Shown in pieces: positions 60,251-64,000 of a DNA stretch of 64,000 bases. How positions within the stretch are numbered: the stretch's first letter is position 1; every line of letters starts with the position of its first letter. The DNA comes from Acidiluteibacter sp963716125. Its GTDB lineage: Bacteria > Bacteroidota > Bacteroidia > Flavobacteriales_E > Vicingaceae. The position numbers were made by a program, and so were the translations under genes. The notes below the pieces were generated by a model, which was given only the letters and a program-made list of their open reading frames with translations, ran no database searches and had not been told where the DNA came from. The DNA lies in contig OY970294.1 in NCBI GenBank assembly GCA_963716125.1, positions 2,356,001-2,420,000 of the forward strand, given 5' to 3'.

Positions 60251-60258
60251 TATTTTTG
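60251..60258 (+). promoter_or_regulatory. Candidate -7 element for the TonB-dependent receptor
   Basis: TATTTTTG matches TAnnTTTG only 6 bases before the ATG at 60265. A transcript starting at the usual distance would have almost no leader, so translation may be leaderless. No TTG at -33 is clear. Confidence 0.4.
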
Positions 60259-60264
60259 TCCTCC

Positions 60265-62805
60265 ATGTTGAGAAATATCCTTTTCCCCATCTTTCTACTG
60301 TGCTTCAATGCCTCCCTAACTGCCCAAAAAGCAAAGATTTATGGAGAGATTACAGATGATTCTAATGTACCCGTTTTTGGAGTTAATGTGAGCATAAGTG
60401 GAGAAAGTAATGGTACTACAACTGATGAAAATGGCTATTTTGAACTCTCTGTAGCTGCTGATAATAACCTAAAAATAGTTTTTTCACATATCAGTTATGA
60501 ATTTAAGGTAATTTCTATCAATTTAAAAGAAAATGAGAAAAAGGAGATCAATATAAGTTTGGTTTCCAAAGCATATGACGTAGGTGAAGTAGGAATAGAA
60601 GAAGAAAGAAAGCGAACTTCAACCATGCAAAAAATAGATCCAAAAGACATTGGAAATTTAGTAAATCCATCAGGAAATTTTGAATCTATCATAAAGACGT
60701 TGCCTGGAGTTACTTCCAACAATGAATTGAGCAGTCAATATTCGGTAAGAGGAGGTAATTTTGATGAGAATCTTATATATGTCAATGATATTGAAATTTA
60801 TAGACCATTTTTAGTTCGCTCAGGTCAGCAAGAAGGTTTGAGTTTTATTAATTCTGATTTGGTTTCTTCTATTGAATTTTCCGCAGGTGGTTTTGAGGCT
60901 CGTTATGGCGATAAATTTTCTTCTGTTTTAGATATCAAATACAAAGAACCTAATAAATTTGCCGGTTCTGTTACAGGAAGTTTACAAGGAGCCAACATTC
61001 ATATTGAAGGTTCACCAGGCGATCACCGTTTTACTTATTTAGCAGGGTTTAGATATAGAACCAATCGTTATGTTTTAGGATCATTAGATACTGATGGAGA
61101 ATACAAACCTAACTTTATTGACGCTCAAACTTATTTGACATATGATATAAATGAGAAATGGGAGATTAGTTTTTTGGGTAATCTGTCTCGAAATCAATAC
61201 AATTTTATACCTCAAACAAGAACAACAGAATTTGGAACAGTTCAGCAGGCACTGCGTTTGACAGTTTATTTTGAAGGGCAAGAAAGAGATAATTATGAAA
61301 CTTATTTTGGCGCTATCACCAATACATTTAAACCAAACAGTCGATTGAATTTAAAGATCATCACTTCGGCTTATAAATCTTTTGAAGATGAAACTTTTGA
61401 TATTTTGGGTCAGTATTTCATAGATGAATTAGAAAGAGATTTAGGTAGCGACAATTTTGGAGATGTGGCATTTAACAGAGGAGTTGGTTCTTATTTGGAT
61501 CATGCTCGAAACAATTTGGAAGTGTTTGTAATCAATGCCCAACATAAAGGGAAATACTTTGTTGAAAATGGCAGTTGGGAATGGGGTGCTAAATTTCAAT
61601 TAGAAAATATAAAAGATAAATTAAGCGAATGGAACTTGATAGATTCAGCAGGCTACTCCCTGCCCCACCCTCAAGATAGCATCGGTTATAATCCTTCTCA
61701 AATTCCAAACCAACCCAATCAATTTTTGCAGTTGTCTAATGTTTTCAAAGCTACAAATACCATTAACAGCGAAAGAATTACTGCTTATCTCCAAAAAAAT
61801 TGGAGCTTTCGTTTAAGAGATACTTCTGAGCTTTCTTTTAATGTAGGTATTAGAAATAATTATTGGTCATTTAATGAAGAAAATGTGATCAGCCCAAGAG
61901 CAGGAATAGCCTACAAACCCAATTGGAAACACGATTATTTATTTCGTCTTTCAGGTGGGTATTATTATCAAACACCCTTCTACAGAGAATTAAGGAATTA
62001 TGAAGGTGAACTTAATCAGAATATAAAAGCTCAAAAATCTGTTCAAATAGTTGCAGGAGTAGATTACAATTTTAAAGCCTGGGGCAGACCATTTAAATGG
62101 ACTGCTGAAGCTTATTATAAAAATATGACAGATGTAATCCCATATAATATTGATAATGTTAGAATTCGTTACTTAGCCACCAATAATGCGGAAGCTTATG
62201 CTGCGGGAGTTGACATGAAAGTAAATGGTGAATTTGTTAAGGGCGTAGAATCTTGGGTCAGCATAGGTTTGCTTAAAACCGAAGAAAATTTATTGGATGA
62301 TTTTTATTATGATTACTTCAACAGTGATGGTGAAAAAATAATTTCAGGATTTACATTTAATAATGTAGCTGTAGACAGTGTACGAAATGAACCGGGTTAT
62401 ATTCCACGACCAACTGATACTCGATTTAATTTCAGTATGTTCTTTCAAGATTATTTACCTAAAAACCCCACTTTAAAAGCCAATTTAACTTTTCATTACG
62501 CAGGTGGATTACCATTTGGTCCTCCAAATAGCGAAAGATATCAGCAAACTTTGCGTATTCCATCATACCTACGGGTAGATATTGGATTTTCTAAACTGCT
62601 AAAAGCAGAAGATAAAGTGCTTTCTGAAAAAAGCCCATTCCGTTTCTTTAAAAGTATTTGGCTGAGTGCCGAAGTTTTCAATTTATTGCAGCGTAACAAC
62701 ACCATTTCCTATTTGTGGGTTACTGATGTAACCAACAGACAATACGCTGTTCCAAATTACCTTACTTCAAGACAATTGAATGTGAAGTTGCAGTTTAATT
62801 TTTAA
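60265..62805 (+). CDS. TonB-dependent receptor with carboxypeptidase-like N-domain
   Basis: An 846-residue outer-membrane receptor from the ATG at 60265 (signal LFPIFLLCFNASLTAQ); an upstream TTG is rejected because it precedes the -7 element. Residues ~22-105 are a CarboxypepD_reg-like domain (GEITDDSNVPVFGVNVSISG), then the plug with SQYSVRGGNFDENLIYVNDIEI (NF.ENL..NDIE block), then a long barrel ending VPNYLTSRQLNVKLQFNF. No SusD-like gene is adjacent, so it is an orphan receptor; substrate unknown. It is convergent with the decayed transposase. Confidence 0.9.
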   Translation: MLRNILFPIFLLCFNASLTAQKAKIYGEITDDSNVPVFGVNVSISGESNGTTTDENGYFELSVAADNNLKIVFSHISYEFKVISINLKENEKKEINISLVSKAYDVGEVGIEEERKRTSTMQKIDPKDIGNLVNPSGNFESIIKTLPGVTSNNELSSQYSVRGGNFDENLIYVNDIEIYRPFLVRSGQQEGLSFINSDLVSSIEFSAGGFEARYGDKFSSVLDIKYKEPNKFAGSVTGSLQGANIHIEGSPGDHRFTYLAGFRYRTNRYVLGSLDTDGEYKPNFIDAQTYLTYDINEKWEISFLGNLSRNQYNFIPQTRTTEFGTVQQALRLTVYFEGQERDNYETYFGAITNTFKPNSRLNLKIITSAYKSFEDETFDILGQYFIDELERDLGSDNFGDVAFNRGVGSYLDHARNNLEVFVINAQHKGKYFVENGSWEWGAKFQLENIKDKLSEWNLIDSAGYSLPHPQDSIGYNPSQIPNQPNQFLQLSNVFKATNTINSERITAYLQKNWSFRLRDTSELSFNVGIRNNYWSFNEENVISPRAGIAYKPNWKHDYLFRLSGGYYYQTPFYRELRNYEGELNQNIKAQKSVQIVAGVDYNFKAWGRPFKWTAEAYYKNMTDVIPYNIDNVRIRYLATNNAEAYAAGVDMKVNGEFVKGVESWVSIGLLKTEENLLDDFYYDYFNSDGEKIISGFTFNNVAVDSVRNEPGYIPRPTDTRFNFSMFFQDYLPKNPTLKANLTFHYAGGLPFGPPNSERYQQTLRIPSYLRVDIGFSKLLKAEDKVLSEKSPFRFFKSIWLSAEVFNLLQRNNTISYLWVTDVTNRQYAVPNYLTSRQLNVKLQFNF

Positions 62806-62807
62806 TT

Positions 62808-63171
62808 TTATTTCAATTTATCTATATCCCAATTTATTGGATTTTCTTTAATATATTCTGAAATATTTTGCAAAGCATATTCATCTTTAATAATAAGGTC
62901 ATGGTATCTGAATTGCCATTCAAAATCAATTTTCAATCGATTACAATTTTTGGTAACCGCTGGTTTATAGGAACGAATAATGGTTGAAATTGAATTCGAT
63001 TTAAGCGAAATTTTGGACATCTGTTCGTTAATGATTGGATAATTCTAAATTTTCATTCTGGATCTCACCAAAATAATGAATTCTGTTTTTTGTACATATG
63101 GTAATAAAATACAAACCATTACTTCTATAATCCCAATTTTTTAATCGAGGTGATTAGCGGTTCTTATCCAT
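62808..63171 (-). pseudogene. Decayed REP-associated tyrosine transposase (RAYT, Y1 family)
   Basis: Minus-strand remains of a Y1 transposase. Starting near 63171 (MDKNR, then a stop) is RLKNWDYRSNGLYFITICTKNR..HYFGEIQNENLELSNH, the normal N-terminus, then a stop and frameshift, then a C-terminal piece (SISTIIRSYKPAVTK, IDFEWQFRYHDLIIKDE, NISEYIKENPINWDIDK, 62808-63020). The middle with the HVHGI/HUH metal site is deleted, and the catalytic Tyr helix is disrupted. The gene is dead. Such RAYTs mobilise REP elements; similar REP-like repeats lie at 25.7-27.1 kb. Confidence 0.75.
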
Positions 63172-63181
63172 TCTATGATTT

Positions 63182-63817
63182 TTAAAACCTAAACCCCAAA
63201 TTAATCCTCACATATCTATCCAAAACTACAGGTCCCATTCCTGAACCAACTTCATTGTTACTAAAACCAAATTTATAATCAGGTTTAATATATATTTCAT
63301 ATTTTGATATTGGCACACTAAGTCCAATTCCTAAATAAGCACCAACAAAATTGCTGAAATTTGCTTTTTGATCAAACTTTCGCTCTGCTGAAGGTAAATA
63401 TGAGTTATAAATTCCCTTTTCATTTGAACTGATTACAAAATCAACGAAAGCACCCGTTTCAATAAAAAACTTCACTTTATTGCCAATAGTAGCTCTTACC
63501 CCTATTGGTATTGATAAATAGTTTGCGGTGTAAGTTATGCCTCTAGAATTTGCAAAATGTCCTTCATAAACATATTTCACAAATTGGCTCACTCTATTGT
63601 ATTCAGCTCCTACAATTATATTTATTTTTTTTTCAGGCTTAAAAATGTGGTAGGCACCTATTCCAAAACCCCTTCTACTTTCAATATCATATTTATTGTA
63701 AGGAGTTTGGTTGATAGATACAGAAAATTCATCCAAAAAGAATTTGGTTTTATCTTGGCTGAATGCCGAATTACCAATAAAACAAAGCATTAAAATAAGT
63801 ATAGATGGATTTTTCAT
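63182..63817 (-). CDS. Outer-membrane beta-barrel protein, PorT-like
   Basis: A 211-residue protein with a signal peptide (ILILMLCFIGNSAFSQ). The mature part alternates polar and hydrophobic residues in short strands (NIIVGAEYNRVSQFV, ITYTANYLSIPIGVRATIGN, YEIYIKPDYKFGFSN) and ends DRYVRINLGFRF with a terminal Phe, as in small Bacteroidota barrel proteins of the PorT/OMP_b-brl type. No specific function. It lies between the dead transposase and the DUF6157 gene on the same strand. Confidence 0.8.
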   Translation of the reverse strand: MKNPSILILMLCFIGNSAFSQDKTKFFLDEFSVSINQTPYNKYDIESRRGFGIGAYHIFKPEKKINIIVGAEYNRVSQFVKYVYEGHFANSRGITYTANYLSIPIGVRATIGNKVKFFIETGAFVDFVISSNEKGIYNSYLPSAERKFDQKANFSNFVGAYLGIGLSVPISKYEIYIKPDYKFGFSNNEVGSGMGPVVLDRYVRINLGFRF

Positions 63818-63837
63818 AATTCGAAAATTATTTTATT

Positions 63838-64000
63838 CTATTTCCTCTTAGATTGCATTGCCTTCACTTTTTTAACAGAATCGTCCTTCCCTAATTTTTT
63901 ATATGCATCAGATTCTACTGCTAAAATAGCTATTTTTCCTTCTTGATTACTGTGAATTCCCCAACCATAAGATTTTGTTAATGGTGAAGCTCTAAAACAT
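63838..64000 (-). CDS. DUF6157 family protein, C-terminal part (runs off the window)
   Basis: The last ~54 codons of a minus-strand gene ending at a TAG (63838-63840). The translation reads CFRASPLTKSYGWGIHSNQ, then EGKIAILAVESDAYKKL and DDSVKKVKAMQSKRK, matching the C-terminus of DUF6157 proteins, small cytoplasmic proteins of unknown function. The start is outside the window. It is 20 bases upstream of the barrel-protein gene. Confidence 0.8.
   Translation of the reverse strand, partial: CFRASPLTKSYGWGIHSNQEGKIAILAVESDAYKKLGKDDSVKKVKAMQSKRK

Noticed and set aside
62808..63020. 70-residue stand-alone gene
   Set aside because: It is the C-terminal remnant of a Y1 transposase whose N-terminal remnant lies just upstream in another frame.
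1..64000. tRNA or rRNA genes
   Set aside because: No TTCGA-type T-arm with CCA-like acceptor pairing or rRNA core sequence was noticed in the intergenic regions on either strand; a covariance-model scan was not possible.

Overview
The window is AT-rich, densely packed chromosomal DNA from a member of the Bacteroidota, most like the Flavobacteriia or Cytophagia. The signs are Bacteroidota-type promoter elements (TAnnTTTG near -7, sometimes TTG near -33), weak Shine-Dalgarno sequences, frequent TTG starts, a TamL lipoprotein/TamB pair, type IX secretion (T9SS) sorting domains, and TonB-dependent receptors. The genus cannot be read from the sequence. No rRNA, tRNA, CRISPR array, intact insertion sequence or prophage was seen.

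Layout. 1-3.5 kb: end of dapA, DUF6913, a DciA-like gene and recF on the minus strand, divergent from a TPR protein and ribH. 3.5-9.8 kb, mostly minus: DoxX, exported MsrA and M48 lipoproteins, a MoxR/BchI-like AAA+ ATPase with its VWA partner, DUF2911, DUF4442. 10-24 kb: a SlyD-like isomerase, a thioesterase, a glycosyltransferase, pdxH, yqgE, a YihY protein, then tamB-tamL. 24-27.2 kb is the least gene-dense part: a GH114/TM1410-like lipoprotein with an apparently permuted domain order, two orphan membrane proteins, and two direct copies of a ~150-bp REP/MITE-like element. 27-37 kb: pentapeptide protein, SulP transporter, a histidine kinase/NtrC pair, a Cys-rich protein preceded by a candidate sigma-54 promoter, glutamate dehydrogenase, the three-subunit proton-translocating transhydrogenase, and a GreA/Rnk-like protein. 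37-43.7 kb: esterase-like lipoprotein, DUF1697, a HipB-like regulator with a degenerate HipA/HipT-like kinase, a TonB-C-like protein, prfC, an alpha/beta hydrolase. 43.8-46.1 kb: TlpA-like, Sco-like and a small lipoprotein. 46.1-59.6 kb: a cobalamin region on the minus strand. 59.7-64 kb: Nudix, a TonB-dependent receptor, a decayed REP-associated transposase, a beta-barrel protein and the end of a DUF6157 gene.

The most coherent system is the B12 region. A cobalamin riboswitch precedes a tight four-gene run: a T9SS-targeted beta-propeller, a T9SS-targeted jelly-roll-like protein, a BtuB-type receptor and a propeller lipoprotein resembling BtuG. Downstream on the same strand, a 1605-residue protein with about seventeen ~57-residue TPR-like repeats ends one base before a BtuFCD-type ABC importer. 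Together these would take cobalamin from the cell surface through the outer membrane and periplasm to the cytoplasm, with the repeat protein as an unexplained passenger or partner.

Other points worth a second look are the HipT-like protein that has lost its catalytic residues, the permuted GH114-like barrel, the NtrC/sigma-54 link to nitrogen and NADPH genes, and REP-like elements together with a dead REP transposase.
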